Of a DNA stretch of 64,000 nucleotides, positions 1 through 9,777 are shown one piece after another; position 1 is the first letter of the stretch, and every line of letters starts with the position of its first letter. The DNA is from Chitinophagaceae bacterium UBA1953 (GTDB lineage: Bacteria; Bacteroidota; Bacteroidia; Chitinophagales; Chitinophagaceae), in NCBI GenBank assembly GCA_002336115.1, contig DDEN01000050.1:1-64000 (forward strand), written 5' to 3'. The notes beneath the pieces are model-generated. The model had not been told where the DNA came from. It worked only from the letters and a program-made list of their open reading frames with translations, and did no database searches. The position numbers were made by a program, and so were the translations under genes.

Positions 1-1147
1 ATTTGTTAACTCCTGCAATGTAAGCCCTTGAATGAAATGGGTCAGAAATGAAGTCCCTCAAATTCCAGGCATGATCGTTCCTCGCAAATTCAAGATAGAA
101 ATCCGATTTTCCTTTATCAAATTTTTGCTTCAGGAAAACCGATAACAATTGATCTCTTTTTTTCTCGTCTTCGTTAGTAGTTTCATTTTTGAAAACACCT
201 CCAAAGACTGGAAGATACCCGTCAAATGTGTTTAGTCTGTCTGCCTTATATAAATAGAAAACCCTTCCAATACCTAACGATAAACCTTTTGTAAAAGAAG
301 GTTGATAAGTAAATACTAAACCATTGATATACCTTTTGTCATTTCCAGGTTTTGGTTTATATAATCTGACATTGTTAATTGTTCTTCCTGTATCAGGTGG
401 CAATTCACCTGAGCCAGATATATCGCCTGCAATAAACTGAAATTCAAACCTTCCAATTTTAGTATTTATCGGCTTTTCTGTTTGTATGAAAAGATGTAAA
501 AAACCTGGTGCATTATTACTCATTAAAATGCTGTTATAACGTCCGGGCCCCCACCATCTGTTTTCAGTTGAAATACCTGCTGATATTTTTTTGAAGGTCA
601 ATTTCAAATTCGATTGACCAGGGTATATTTTTTTTATTCTGCTGAATTTTTCCGGGTTGTCAATTTGATTGAAAAAATTATATCTCACAGCCCACAAGCT
701 ATCGCTGTATTTTTCAGGAAAAGTTTCAAATTGTTTGTTTTGTACAAGAAGAAATTCCGGGTTGAATTGAACTGAAAAAAAGCCCTTCTTTAACAAAACC
801 CCTGTGGTTGTCAAAGCCTGAAATCCTCTATTAGGTATCATGGCTCCATCATTCCAACCAAAAGAAGTTTTGCTATTGTATCGGGTATTAATTTCCGGAT
901 TAAAAATACATATCTCAAAATCTTTTTTTTGTACAACTATTTTTAAGGGATTGCTTTTGTAATCATATAGCGAATCTGATGATAATGGGAATAGTAAATA
1001 AGAATAATGTAAATCTGAATTCCTTTGCTTAAACTCTATTAATTCATTTTCATGACGTAGATTTATAGTTTGGGCAAATGAATTATGCTTTTGACTTAAA
1101 AAAAATAAAAAATAGAGGGAAAATGATTTGATAGTATTTTTTAACAT
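1..1147 (-). CDS. Capsule assembly Wzi-family outer-membrane protein (3' part missing)
   Basis: This reading frame starts at an ATG at 1147 and runs off the left edge without a stop, giving about 382 visible codons. It opens with a signal peptide ending near residue 26 (NSFAQ). Around residues 193-205 it carries ENRWWGPGRYNS followed by LMSNNAPGF, the hallmark of the Bacteroidetes capsule assembly Wzi family. Wzi proteins are outer-membrane beta-barrels that help hold or assemble capsular polysaccharide at the surface; the many alternating aromatic strands fit this. It lies 35 bases downstream of the polyprenyl sugar transferase and is the last visible gene of the polysaccharide operon. The family call is firm; the exact role (capsule attachment or export) is inferred from the family. 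Confidence 0.85.
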   Translation of the reverse strand, partial: MLKNTIKSFSLYFLFFLSQKHNSFAQTINLRHENELIEFKQRNSDLHYSYLLFPLSSDSLYDYKSNPLKIVVQKKDFEICIFNPEINTRYNSKTSFGWNDGAMIPNRGFQALTTTGVLLKKGFFSVQFNPEFLLVQNKQFETFPEKYSDSLWAVRYNFFNQIDNPEKFSRIKKIYPGQSNLKLTFKKISAGISTENRWWGPGRYNSILMSNNAPGFLHLFIQTEKPINTKIGRFEFQFIAGDISGSGELPPDTGRTINNVRLYKPKPGNDKRYINGLVFTYQPSFTKGLSLGIGRVFYLYKADRLNTFDGYLPVFGGVFKNETTNEDEKKRDQLLSVFLKQKFDKGKSDFYLEFARNDHAWNLRDFISDPFHSRAYIAGVNK

Positions 1148-1182
1148 GAGAATAAAACCTCGGTTCTTCTATTTAATAAGGA

Positions 1183-2598
1183 TTAATAAGCGTTTTTCTC
1201 GCCCTTAAAAATATTGATTACAGTTTGAATAATTATCTGTAAATCCAGCCAGAAGCTCCAGTTCTCTATATACCAAATATCATGTCTTACACGAGTTTCC
1301 ATTGAATTGCTTTCTTTGGTCGACCCCCTATATCCGTTTACCTGTGCCCAACCTGTAATTCCGGGTTTAACAAGATGGCGAATCATATAATCATCAATTT
1401 TTTCTTTCGACTCAATGTTTAACGGAATAGGATGGGGCCTGGGCCCTACGATTGACATACTTCCAGTCAGCACATTAAAAAATTGCGGTAATTCATCTAT
1501 ACTTGTCTTCCTCAGTAACTTTCCAACTTTTGTAGTTCTTGGATCATCTTTAACAGCCTGTTCATAATTCCCTGACTGATTAATATCGGTGCTACCAGAT
1601 TTCATTGTTCTGAATTTGTAACATGTAAATGGAACCTTATGAGCTCCCCATCTTTGTTGTTTGAAAAAAACAGGGCCTTTTGATGTGATCTTTATTAGCA
1701 AAGCTATAATAGGGAACAACCAAATGAAAATAAAACCAAAAAGCAAAATGCTGAAAAAAATATCGAAAACTCTTTTAAAAAATTTTAATTCCGGATCGTC
1801 AAGAAGAACTTTTCGTGATGATATCAACGGTACTGAACCTATGTAGCTTACATGGGTATTTTGAGCGTAGATTTGAAAATCGGGAATAATTCGTACACGC
1901 TTTGCATGCTGTTCACTGATTTTTACAATTTGTTTTATTTTATCAACTTCTCTGCTGGGAAGAGCAACAATAACATCCTCAACTTCTTCGTGATGCTGTA
2001 AAAGATGGTTTAGCTGATGCGTTTTGCCTAAATACTTGCCATTTAAGTTAGGTTGATAATCATCATCAAGAAAACCAACAAGTTTATAGCCATATTCTCC
2101 ATTTTGAATAAACTTATCAAAGAATTGCATACCCATTTCTCCTGCACCTACTATCATTAGTGGGGTGTTCTTTTTATCAGCTATTTTACTTCCATAGTAT
2201 CTCCTGATTAAATATTTTTCCACTGTAATGCTTACGGCTAAAATTGCTAAATAACTAATAACAAAGGGTTTACTATTCTCAGGATCATGTGACTCAAAGA
2301 AAAAAGCAGAAATAACAGCCAAGCCAAACAAAAGCAACATTTGAAATACAATAATTAGTTCCTTTGAAAGGCTTCTTGAAAGAAACAAATCATACAGTTT
2401 CATGAATTTAGCTGTGAAATACCAGGTAGTTAGAAGAAAACCAAGTAATCCGATATTTCTTATAGAAAAAAGTTCATCAGCATAAAATGGCAATAAGAAT
2501 CTTGTAAAATAATAACAAGAAATGATCAATAAGAAATCAGTAGATAATCTTGTAAGGTATTTTTCCCGCCTAAACATGTTGGAGTGTTTATTGCTCAA
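1183..2598 (-). CDS. Undecaprenyl-phosphate sugar phosphotransferase (WbaP/WcaJ type)
   Basis: A 471-residue polyprenyl glycosylphosphotransferase, expected to load the first sugar phosphate of the repeat unit onto undecaprenyl phosphate at the inner membrane. Several N-terminal membrane segments (about 15-130) are followed by a Rossmann-like CoA-binding fold (LMIVGAGEMGMQF, near 146). The C-terminal bacterial sugar transferase domain (about 270-471) has a hydrophobic re-entrant helix, FKQQRWG, YKFRTMK, DELPQFFNVL, GPRPHP and PGITGWAQVNGYRG. Length and layout match the long WbaP/WcaJ class, not the short PglC class. The sugar cannot be read from sequence; glucose-1-P or galactose-1-P is usual for the family. 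It is a late gene in the polysaccharide operon, between a glycosyltransferase and the Wzi homologue. An alternative start at Met8 is possible. Confidence 0.92.
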   Translation of the reverse strand: MSNKHSNMFRREKYLTRLSTDFLLIISCYYFTRFLLPFYADELFSIRNIGLLGFLLTTWYFTAKFMKLYDLFLSRSLSKELIIVFQMLLLFGLAVISAFFFESHDPENSKPFVISYLAILAVSITVEKYLIRRYYGSKIADKKNTPLMIVGAGEMGMQFFDKFIQNGEYGYKLVGFLDDDYQPNLNGKYLGKTHQLNHLLQHHEEVEDVIVALPSREVDKIKQIVKISEQHAKRVRIIPDFQIYAQNTHVSYIGSVPLISSRKVLLDDPELKFFKRVFDIFFSILLFGFIFIWLFPIIALLIKITSKGPVFFKQQRWGAHKVPFTCYKFRTMKSGSTDINQSGNYEQAVKDDPRTTKVGKLLRKTSIDELPQFFNVLTGSMSIVGPRPHPIPLNIESKEKIDDYMIRHLVKPGITGWAQVNGYRGSTKESNSMETRVRHDIWYIENWSFWLDLQIIIQTVINIFKGEKNAY

Positions 2599-2737
2599 GT
2601 TACGATTAAATATTTTTTTAACTTTATCATTAGTGTTAATATACTGCTTTTGTTACTAAGTGCGTTGTTTTCTTTAATAACAGTGCAGGTAATAAAAAAT
2701 ATTATCAGAATAATAACCTAATGCTAAGTGTAAAGTA

Positions 2738-3850
2738 TTACATTCTGTTTTCTTTATTATTGCTGAGCTTATAGAAAAGATGAAAATATTGAGCTGTAAT
2801 TTTTTCCCAGGTATAGTTTTCTTCAATACGTTGTTTCGCCTTCGCTCTCAATGGAATAAGAAGAGTTTCGTTGTTATCCACATCTGCAATCAGATGATGA
2901 AGATTATTTTTTGTAAAGTAAAATCCGTGTTCTTTGTCATTTAAAACTTCACGGTTAAAAACAGTGTCGAGAGCAAGGATGGCACAACCATAAGCAAGAG
3001 CTTTTAACAGGGTAGGGTTTGTCCCCCCAAATTCATGTCCGTGTATATAGGAATAACAATTATGATACAGTTCTGCTAAAACATCACTATTTGTAATATA
3101 ACCGGTAAAAATTATTCTTTCATCGTTAATCATCTTAATGTTCTCTGCATATTTATCCCTATAAGGAACATCTCCAACTATTACCAGTTTTTTTGCCGCA
3201 GCTGATTTTATAAATTCTTGTATTATTATTAAGGCATTATTGTCTGGAATTAACCTGCCTACTACCAGATAATAAGAATGTGGTTTTAAATTCCACTGTT
3301 CAAGCAATTGGGGGTTCTTTGATTTCCCTAAGTTGGCACCATATGCTATTACAGTTGAATCTTTGTGAAATTCTTTGAGGTAAACTTGTCTCATTCCTTC
3401 AGCATCAGTAATTATTTCATCCATCCATTTTGTTGCCATTTTAGATGAAAAATAAAATACTTTGGCACCTAATCCTTTCCATTTAGGTCTCAGCCACTCT
3501 AATCCATCTACATTAATAGCTGTTTTTTTTCTGAATAATTTTGTTAATACACCAAATATGCCGTTTGCTGAATTTACATAAAGCAGTACATCATAATTGT
3601 GAAAAACTGCATGTACTGTAGATAAAAAAGAATTGGAAAGCTGACTAAGTGATTTAGTTTTTAAACATGGTATATAATGCAGGTAAATTCCTTTGACATT
3701 TTCAGGCTTTTCTTTAAACAGTTGTTTATGGCAATACACATGAATTTCTATCCCCTTTTCAGTTAATCTCGGCGCAACTTCAGAAACAAATGTTTCATAA
3801 CCACTATATACATATGGATAGCCTCGGGAACCAATAATTGCAATTTTCAT
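2738..3850 (-). CDS. Glycosyltransferase with DUF1972 N-terminus (rhamnosyltransferase-like)
   Basis: A 370-residue GT-B glycosyltransferase. The N-terminus, IGSRGYPYVYSGYETFV, is the signature of the DUF1972 group, which includes rhamnosyltransferases. The C-terminal half has the glycosyltransferase group 1 nucleotide-sugar site: VVGRLIPDNN, then HGHEFGGTNPTLLKALAYG with the conserved glutamate region. It should add one sugar to the lipid-linked repeat unit on the cytoplasmic face. A 139-bp gap separates it from the sugar transferase downstream, and 41 bp separate it from the GT2 gene upstream, so it is probably part of the same transcript. Donor and acceptor are not predictable. Confidence 0.85.
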   Translation of the reverse strand: MKIAIIGSRGYPYVYSGYETFVSEVAPRLTEKGIEIHVYCHKQLFKEKPENVKGIYLHYIPCLKTKSLSQLSNSFLSTVHAVFHNYDVLLYVNSANGIFGVLTKLFRKKTAINVDGLEWLRPKWKGLGAKVFYFSSKMATKWMDEIITDAEGMRQVYLKEFHKDSTVIAYGANLGKSKNPQLLEQWNLKPHSYYLVVGRLIPDNNALIIIQEFIKSAAAKKLVIVGDVPYRDKYAENIKMINDERIIFTGYITNSDVLAELYHNCYSYIHGHEFGGTNPTLLKALAYGCAILALDTVFNREVLNDKEHGFYFTKNNLHHLIADVDNNETLLIPLRAKAKQRIEENYTWEKITAQYFHLFYKLSNNKENRM

Positions 3851-3891
3851 CTGGAATATTTAATTAAAATATGGGGGTTGAAACCTGCCCC

Positions 3892-4773
3892 CTATGTCTT
3901 CTTACCCGTACTGGTAATATTATTTATAAATCCCAGCAGGGAATACTTAAAGCAAGTAATTAAAACTGAAAAGGATTTGTACTTCCATCCCAATTGTACG
4001 CCCCATCCCAACGCTTTAATTACCCCTAAAAGTGTATATGTGATTTTTTTTCGGCTATAAGCCATTAAATCAATTACCCGTATTTTCATTCGTTGTTTTA
4101 AGTAGGAGGGAACAACCTGCTTTTCACGCTGAAAGAAATTCTGTTGTATAATCGTATGCAGTACATGGAATCTTACATCCATCTTTCTCAGATCTTCAAA
4201 AAAATTTTCATCAACAGAATCTAAAAAAAGATGTTCATCGTACCTGTAATTTTTATAAATATGCAACTTAACTGCCAGGCAGCTGTTAATGGCATTAAAC
4301 CGGCCAGTTTCTATCGTGTCGTTAACAGACTGCAGCAATTTGTTCTTTAAAAACCTCTTGCTGTTTGGTGAGTATATTTTATCATTTTGCCCCTTTATGA
4401 ACGGCACAAAAACATCTGCATTGTTTTCAGAAAGTAATGCTTCGTTCAGAATACGAAAATATTCTCCTGATATATTGGTGTCATCATCAAGCCATATTAC
4501 AATATCATTTTCCTCACAAACTGATGTAATATAATTTAAAGAAAAATTATACGCTTTGGACAATCCTTTGTTCCCATGCATCGAAAAGTATTGTATCCCT
4601 TTCTGCCTGCAAAGAATCTCATTGTTATTTGGATTGATACTGTTATCAACAACAATTAATTGTAAACCAGGTACGTTTAAGTTTACTAAATTCTTTGCTG
4701 TTACAGATTCTGAAACCGTTTTATTGTAAAGTACTATAACTGCAAATATGTTATAAGGATAACAGTTTTTCAT
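3892..4773 (-). CDS. Family 2 glycosyltransferase
   Basis: A 293-residue GT-A fold glycosyltransferase. The N-terminus shows FAVIVLYNK, then VVDNS, NKGLSKAYN and the metal-binding acidic motif WLDDDT (near residue 95). This arrangement is typical of rhamnosyl- and related GT2 enzymes acting on nucleotide sugars in the cytoplasm. Its start codon shares one base with the stop of the preceding gene (TAATG), so translation is probably coupled. The C-terminal part is basic and hydrophobic (around residue 240 onward), perhaps membrane-associated. The sugar specificity is unknown. Confidence 0.85.
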   Translation of the reverse strand: MKNCYPYNIFAVIVLYNKTVSESVTAKNLVNLNVPGLQLIVVDNSINPNNNEILCRQKGIQYFSMHGNKGLSKAYNFSLNYITSVCEENDIVIWLDDDTNISGEYFRILNEALLSENNADVFVPFIKGQNDKIYSPNSKRFLKNKLLQSVNDTIETGRFNAINSCLAVKLHIYKNYRYDEHLFLDSVDENFFEDLRKMDVRFHVLHTIIQQNFFQREKQVVPSYLKQRMKIRVIDLMAYSRKKITYTLLGVIKALGWGVQLGWKYKSFSVLITCFKYSLLGFINNITSTGKKT

Positions 4774-5600
4774 TAATACAAATCAAATTTTTTGATTTGA
4801 TCATTATTTACATAGTGCCCATTTTTTTCCATCAGCTTATTAAATGAGGAATGAAGTGCAAACGTTTTCAAAATTTTCTTTGCAATAATCTGAGAATAGT
4901 ATTGAAGCACTGATTTTAAAAAAATATATTTGGCTTTCAAAACAGGCATTCCATAATCAATGCTGATTTTAGCATCTTCAGGATAAGCATATGTACAAGG
5001 GTTTTGTGTACTTATGCCTCCCTGGTTAAAAAAAACAATATCAGCATCGATTACCTGGAAAGTTGCGCCTGATTTATAAAAACGAAGGAATAACTCTCTG
5101 TCAATTGCACATTTATATTCAGAAGAATAGCCATTGTATTTACTGTAAGCATTTTTACTTATAAAAGTAGCAGGGTGCATTAATGAAGTTCTGTAAAAAA
5201 GATCAGGAAGATTTTTGCCCGAATATCTTCTTATGTACCGCTGCCCGTTATAGTCAATAACATTGCCGCAGATAACATCGCTTGTGCCATCATAAAGAAG
5301 AGTAACTGTTGAAAGAGCGTTAAGTATAAGCTGATCATCAGCGGCAACAATGCCAATTAAGTCCCCTTCAGCATGTGTTATACCTTTGTTATAAGCATCT
5401 GCAATTCCATTGTCTTTCTCTGAAATAATTACATCAATGCTCTTTTCGTATTTGCTGATAATTTCCTTCGTTTTGTCTGTGGAAGCTCCATCAATAATAA
5501 TATATTGTACATCAGCAGTTTTTTGTCTCAAAATGCTCAGTATTGTTTTTTCGATTGTTTTTTCTGCGTTAAAGCATGGAGTGATCAGTGTTATTTTCAT
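4773..5600 (-). CDS. Family 2 glycosyltransferase (WcaA-like)
   Basis: A GT2 enzyme of about 275 residues. The chosen start is the ATG at 5600, giving MKITLITPCFN at the N-terminus as in homologues; a start six codons earlier (5618) is also open. Motifs: TPCFNAEKTIEKTI, IIDGASTDKT, EKDNGIADAYNKG and the DXD-like VAADDQ. This set resembles the WcaA/colanic-acid type subgroup. The 5' end overlaps the end of the Wzy gene by 32 bases, pointing to translational coupling. Likely role: addition of one residue to the lipid-linked oligosaccharide repeat. Substrates are not known. Confidence 0.87.
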   Translation of the reverse strand: MKITLITPCFNAEKTIEKTILSILRQKTADVQYIIIDGASTDKTKEIISKYEKSIDVIISEKDNGIADAYNKGITHAEGDLIGIVAADDQLILNALSTVTLLYDGTSDVICGNVIDYNGQRYIRRYSGKNLPDLFYRTSLMHPATFISKNAYSKYNGYSSEYKCAIDRELFLRFYKSGATFQVIDADIVFFNQGGISTQNPCTYAYPEDAKISIDYGMPVLKAKYIFLKSVLQYYSQIIAKKILKTFALHSSFNKLMEKNGHYVNNDQIKKFDLY

Positions 5601-7023
5601 TGGTATTTTTACTTTCAAATAATAAGCTTAAGGAAATGGCAAACAGAAAAGAGTATAACTCATGAAACGGACGCAAAGCAAAACTGTTAAACAGATTTAA
5701 AAACAAATATATCAGTATAGAATATCTAAAAAACCTGTTTTTATAATTAGCTCTAGCTAATATTCTGTTTACGTAAAAGTTAAGCTTTGTCCAGCAATAT
5801 AACCCTGCTATTCCAGTTCCGGACAACATCATTGCTGTAGCACCATGACAAGTAATGGTGCCGAAGCCATAACCAAATAAAGGTCTTCCGACAAAAGCCT
5901 TTAGTGTCATGAAAATACTTAACAATCTTACCCTGTTTGACCATTCAATTGCATTTTTTTCAACTTGCCATGAATTATCAAAAATAACGCTCATCTCTTC
6001 CCTAAGACTGGCAAGCCGTCTTAAAAAGAAATTATCGTCAGATGATGATATATATATATGATTTGATGCAAATAAAAAGAAAATGATTCCCAAAAAGCCA
6101 AATAACATTGCCAGATTGAAGATGAAATAGTATTTTTTATTCTTCTCTGATAGTAATTGATATAATATATAGATGAACAAGAAACAGGAAATAAATAAAA
6201 GTGTACTAAACGACATGCAAAAAAACAGCAAAGTAAGACTGAGAAATATCCATTTGTACAATCGTCTATCCCGGGTAAATGCATAAGTTGAAAAAAGAAT
6301 TGTTGTACAAATAAATAATACAAATGAATAGTGTGATGCCTCTTTGGTAAATCCTGTTAATTCTATTCCAAAGCCACGTAACCTGGCTTCATAAATAGTA
6401 GAATCAGACAGCCCGAAAAAGAATTCCACTATTGCCCCATAACCTTCAAAATGAAAGATATACTTCAAAAGAAATTCAAAGAACCCTAGTAGCAAAAAGA
6501 ACTTGATTGCATGTGAAAAAAATAGTACGAGCCGGTAGTAATCTTCTTTTTTGAAGTTTGCATAAATGGCAACCAATGCTATGACAAAAATTAGCAATTG
6601 AAAATTTTGCTGAGCTACAAAAGATGAAAGGGCCGGATGTGCAATCTGTTTTTGCTGTAAGAGAATTTCATCCCATGATGTGTCGATATTTGCAACCGGA
6701 GCATTCGATGGGAAAATAAACAGAAAAGTTAATGAAAGAGTCAGTGAAATGAATAATCCAATTACGTAACGAAAAACTTTATAATTTATGAAAGGTCTGT
6801 TTATTATGCTTAAAACAGAGGCAAACAGTAATATCAATTCAAAAAACCTTCGGTATGTAAGTTCTGTTTTATCAAGCTTTATAAAATAGCCTACTTCAAT
6901 AAACAATTCTATACATGCAGTTAAAATAATAATATAAAAAAATAACTGTTTGGCACTGTGCCTGAAATTAACAAACGTAAATCCTGTCAGCAGTAATAAT
7001 ATTACAGAAAACGGATTAATCAT
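5569..7023 (-). CDS. O-antigen/capsule polymerase or ligase-like membrane protein (Wzy-like)
   Basis: A 484-residue, strongly hydrophobic protein with about ten or more predicted membrane helices and a large extracytoplasmic loop between roughly residues 325 and 385, the usual plan of Wzy polymerases and WaaL ligases. Sequence conservation in this group is low; the short pieces RLRGFGIELTGFTKEASHY and GRPLFGYGFGT are the type of loop motifs seen in O-antigen polymerase-like proteins. As the only such protein in a locus that also holds Wzx, Wzz and Wza, it is best read as the repeat-unit polymerase. It overlaps the upstream glycosyltransferase by 4 bases (ATGA) and the downstream one by 32 bases. 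A ligase role is the main alternative. Confidence 0.75.
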   Translation of the reverse strand: MINPFSVILLLLTGFTFVNFRHSAKQLFFYIIILTACIELFIEVGYFIKLDKTELTYRRFFELILLFASVLSIINRPFINYKVFRYVIGLFISLTLSLTFLFIFPSNAPVANIDTSWDEILLQQKQIAHPALSSFVAQQNFQLLIFVIALVAIYANFKKEDYYRLVLFFSHAIKFFLLLGFFEFLLKYIFHFEGYGAIVEFFFGLSDSTIYEARLRGFGIELTGFTKEASHYSFVLFICTTILFSTYAFTRDRRLYKWIFLSLTLLFFCMSFSTLLFISCFLFIYILYQLLSEKNKKYYFIFNLAMLFGFLGIIFFLFASNHIYISSSDDNFFLRRLASLREEMSVIFDNSWQVEKNAIEWSNRVRLLSIFMTLKAFVGRPLFGYGFGTITCHGATAMMLSGTGIAGLYCWTKLNFYVNRILARANYKNRFFRYSILIYLFLNLFNSFALRPFHELYSFLFAISLSLLFESKNTNENNTDHSML

Positions 7024-8171
7024 CTGTCGGCATTTTTATAAAGATTATAAACATTTAAGGCATGGCTTTTTATCGTAAACGATTCATTGGCCTTCAATCT
7101 GGCATTTACTGACAGGCGTTTAAGTTCATTTCGATTATTATATAAATAAATAATTTTTTCACTCAGGTCAAGAAGGTTTTCTCTGTCAAAAATAATTCCC
7201 GTGCAATTGTCTTCGACTATTTCAGTGTTAGCTGTACAATTTGAAACAACAGGGCATAATCCGGCCATCATGTATTCAACAGTAACTCTTCCAAAACCTT
7301 CATATTTTGAACAGTTTACTCCGGCATGATATTTTTCCAAAATGGAATAAATGTCGGGGTTGTAATCGTGAAGTGTACAAATATCTTCTAATTGATATTT
7401 TTTCAGCAAATCTGAAAGTATTTTCTTTAATGACTTTGATCCATTTCCATAAAAATCCACACGAATGTTTTTCTTAACATCCGCTGGTAGTAATCTAAGA
7501 GCTTCAATAAAGATTTCCTGACCTTTATTTTTATCATATCCTCCCAAAAAAATAAAACTTAATTCTGAATATTTTATACTCTCTTTTTTTTGTAACCAAT
7601 GTTTTGGCTCAACTCCATCATAGATCAATTCAATGTTACATTCCTGCATTCCTTCTGAAATCCAGAAAGTTTTAACTGATTTGGAAATCGCAATAAAAGT
7701 TGATGTTGTATCTGCAAAAAGTGGTTTGTATGAAGGGAATACTGCAGTTATAAAATCTTTATTTCCATGCTCCCTGATATGCCAGACATGTGGTATTTTA
7801 TATTTTTTTGAAAAATAATAACCAATATCTATCCGATTTAAATTTGAGTGAATGATATCGATTTTCTTGAAATCAATTAATTTTTCAATTTTTCGTATTG
7901 CAAATGGTTTGCTTAAAATATATCGCACTTGTAAAAGAAGTCTGAAAAGGAATGCAGGTTTCCTTGTGGAAGTTAAAAAATTTTTATAGGAGGCTGTGTA
8001 GTTTTCAATTCCAAGATCAGTTAAAACTTTATTCAGTTGGCTTTTTCTACCAGTTATAACTACTGGGTCGTAGTTTTCCGGCAGTTCTTCTTTCAGCTCT
8101 TTTACTAGATCGTAGAGTGCTAGTGCAGCACCGCCGGTGCCTACATGATTCATAAAATACAATACTTTCAT
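7020..8171 (-). CDS. Family 4 glycosyltransferase
   Basis: A 383-residue GT-B glycosyltransferase. The N-terminal domain contains the glycine-rich loop HVGTGGAALALYDL, and the C-terminal donor domain contains FIFLGGYDKNKGQ and the conserved ExxxxGFGRVTVEYMMAG block (CSKYEGFGRVTVEYM), typical of retaining GT4 enzymes. It should act on the cytoplasmic side during repeat-unit assembly. Its stop overlaps the polymerase start by 4 bases (ATGA). The 43-bp gap to the acetyltransferase upstream is consistent with one transcript. Donor sugar unknown. Confidence 0.87.
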   Translation of the reverse strand: MKVLYFMNHVGTGGAALALYDLVKELKEELPENYDPVVITGRKSQLNKVLTDLGIENYTASYKNFLTSTRKPAFLFRLLLQVRYILSKPFAIRKIEKLIDFKKIDIIHSNLNRIDIGYYFSKKYKIPHVWHIREHGNKDFITAVFPSYKPLFADTTSTFIAISKSVKTFWISEGMQECNIELIYDGVEPKHWLQKKESIKYSELSFIFLGGYDKNKGQEIFIEALRLLPADVKKNIRVDFYGNGSKSLKKILSDLLKKYQLEDICTLHDYNPDIYSILEKYHAGVNCSKYEGFGRVTVEYMMAGLCPVVSNCTANTEIVEDNCTGIIFDRENLLDLSEKIIYLYNNRNELKRLSVNARLKANESFTIKSHALNVYNLYKNADR

Positions 8172-8214
8172 AATTGTGATTTATCGATTGTCATGCCTAT
8201 ACTTATTTGAATAT

Positions 8215-8808
8215 TTATCCTTTTCTGATAAATTTAGCCGGGTTTCCTCCCCATATTTCATCAGCCGGGATATTTGCAGTCACAACACTTCCTGCACCAA
8301 CAATTGCCCTGTCGCCAATCGTAACACCTTTTAATATGATACAATTTGCTCCAATAAAGACATCATTTCCTATTACAATTGGTTTCGAAATTATTTTGTC
8401 TTCAATGTTTTTTCTTCTGTCTGAATAGTTTAATGGGTGGAAATCCGTATCCCAAATAAACGCATTGCAACCAATGTTGCAATGCTCGCCAATCTTAATA
8501 TCATTTTTGCAGAATATAGAAACTCCTGATAAGCCTGTGTTATCTCCAATTATAACTTTTGCGTTTGACCCAACATAAACAGAGCATTGCTTTGTAATTC
8601 CTGCCATATTATATTTGGTTGAATTTCTGAAACAAACGTTCTGGCCAATAAAAAAAGTTCCATGATTTCTTATAAATATTGGCCCAAATATTTTGGGCAG
8701 TTTTATGTACTTAACATGATGGAACCGCAAATAAAAGAAATAATAAACTGTATGAAAGCTGGTTGTAAAATTTCGAATGGCTATAAAGGCATTTTTACAA
8801 AAAGTCAT
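8215..8808 (-). CDS. Left-handed beta-helix (hexapeptide) acyltransferase
   Basis: A 197-residue protein of the WbbJ/CatB-type acetyltransferase group. Hexapeptide repeats run from about residue 60 to 185, with IGEHCNIGCNAFIWDTDFHPL (catalytic His region), VIGNDVFIGANCIILKGV, IGDRAIVGAGSVV and the C-terminal signature WGGNPAKFIRK. It probably transfers an acetyl group from acetyl-CoA to a hydroxyl or amino group of a repeat-unit sugar. The N-terminal 50 residues are basic and aromatic, possibly membrane-associated. It sits between a GT2 gene and a GT4 gene in the polysaccharide operon, which supports a role in decorating the polymer. Confidence 0.85.
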   Translation of the reverse strand: MTFCKNAFIAIRNFTTSFHTVYYFFYLRFHHVKYIKLPKIFGPIFIRNHGTFFIGQNVCFRNSTKYNMAGITKQCSVYVGSNAKVIIGDNTGLSGVSIFCKNDIKIGEHCNIGCNAFIWDTDFHPLNYSDRRKNIEDKIISKPIVIGNDVFIGANCIILKGVTIGDRAIVGAGSVVTANIPADEIWGGNPAKFIRKG

Positions 8809-8856
8809 AATGTAGGAAATATGGTTACTCTTTAAAGTGGAATTAATGGTTGGTAA

Positions 8857-9777
8857 TTAAAAAGGCAAATAACATTTTATTATATAATATAAATAATATT
8901 TAAAACGGGTAAATGAAAAAGGTTCGCTGAATCCATGTAAAAACTGAATAAAAAGTTTGTCACGTCTGGTTTTTGGTTTAACAGACATGAAAAATTTCAT
9001 GTCGCTTCGAAATCCTTTGAAACCTGAGAAAAGCTTTCTTAGTTTTTTTATTTCATCTTCAGTAAAGCCAGCATCTATCATTTGAATATTAGCGAAATTT
9101 AATTTTGCAACGGTTGTTGTGTATGAATTCCTATTTCGTTCGTATGTCACAATTATTTTTGGAGATATTTTCCATAAATGGCATTTCTTTTTTATGGCAA
9201 AAACAGATGGTACAAGTTGGGTTATGCAGGTATGAGCATAATATGGAGCATTCCCTATATAATCGTTGACTAATTTAAGGTTGATAACATTGTTTGACAT
9301 AAATACAAATTGACCATATCCTGCTTCAATTGAAGGCAAATTAAACATATCAACCAATGATTCAAAAGAATCACATAACCTTTCAGGCAATGCCTTAAAT
9401 CCTTTAATTGAGTATTTTATATGAGCTATTTCAGGCATTACAGATATATCATTCAAAACAATTTGCAAAGAACCCGGCACAGAAATATCATCATCAGACA
9501 TCAACCACATCCATTTGGTGTCGCATAACTGAAATGTAAAGGCAATATTTACATCTGCTCCTACATTGTATGGTCTGTTGTATAATTTAATAATACTATA
9601 AAACCGGGCGCTTAGGTTTTGCTCTAACCATTCTTCAACATTATAATTAGAGCAATTATTTGATATTAAAATTTTATAGTTTTCAAACATTCCCTGTGAC
9701 TCAAAAGATCGCAAAGTTTCAAGCAAAGATTCCTTGCGGTTATATGTAGTAATTGCAACAGTGAGTAACTTATCCAT
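8857..9777 (-). CDS. Family 2 glycosyltransferase
   Basis: A GT2 enzyme of 306 residues. The start at the ATG at 9777 is chosen because it gives the usual N-terminus MDKLLTVAITTYNRKESL and an 8-base overlap with the end of the flippase gene; the frame is open for 28 more codons inside the flippase gene, which look non-native. Motifs: TTYNRKESLLETL, ISNNCSN, RPYNVGADVNIA and WLMSDDD (metal/nucleotide site). It probably adds one sugar to the repeat unit. The C-terminus (about 270-306) is rich in Phe, Tyr and Lys and may contact the membrane. Specificity unknown. Confidence 0.83.
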   Translation of the reverse strand: MDKLLTVAITTYNRKESLLETLRSFESQGMFENYKILISNNCSNYNVEEWLEQNLSARFYSIIKLYNRPYNVGADVNIAFTFQLCDTKWMWLMSDDDISVPGSLQIVLNDISVMPEIAHIKYSIKGFKALPERLCDSFESLVDMFNLPSIEAGYGQFVFMSNNVINLKLVNDYIGNAPYYAHTCITQLVPSVFAIKKKCHLWKISPKIIVTYERNRNSYTTTVAKLNFANIQMIDAGFTEDEIKKLRKLFSGFKGFRSDMKFFMSVKPKTRRDKLFIQFLHGFSEPFSFTRFKYYLYYIIKCYLPF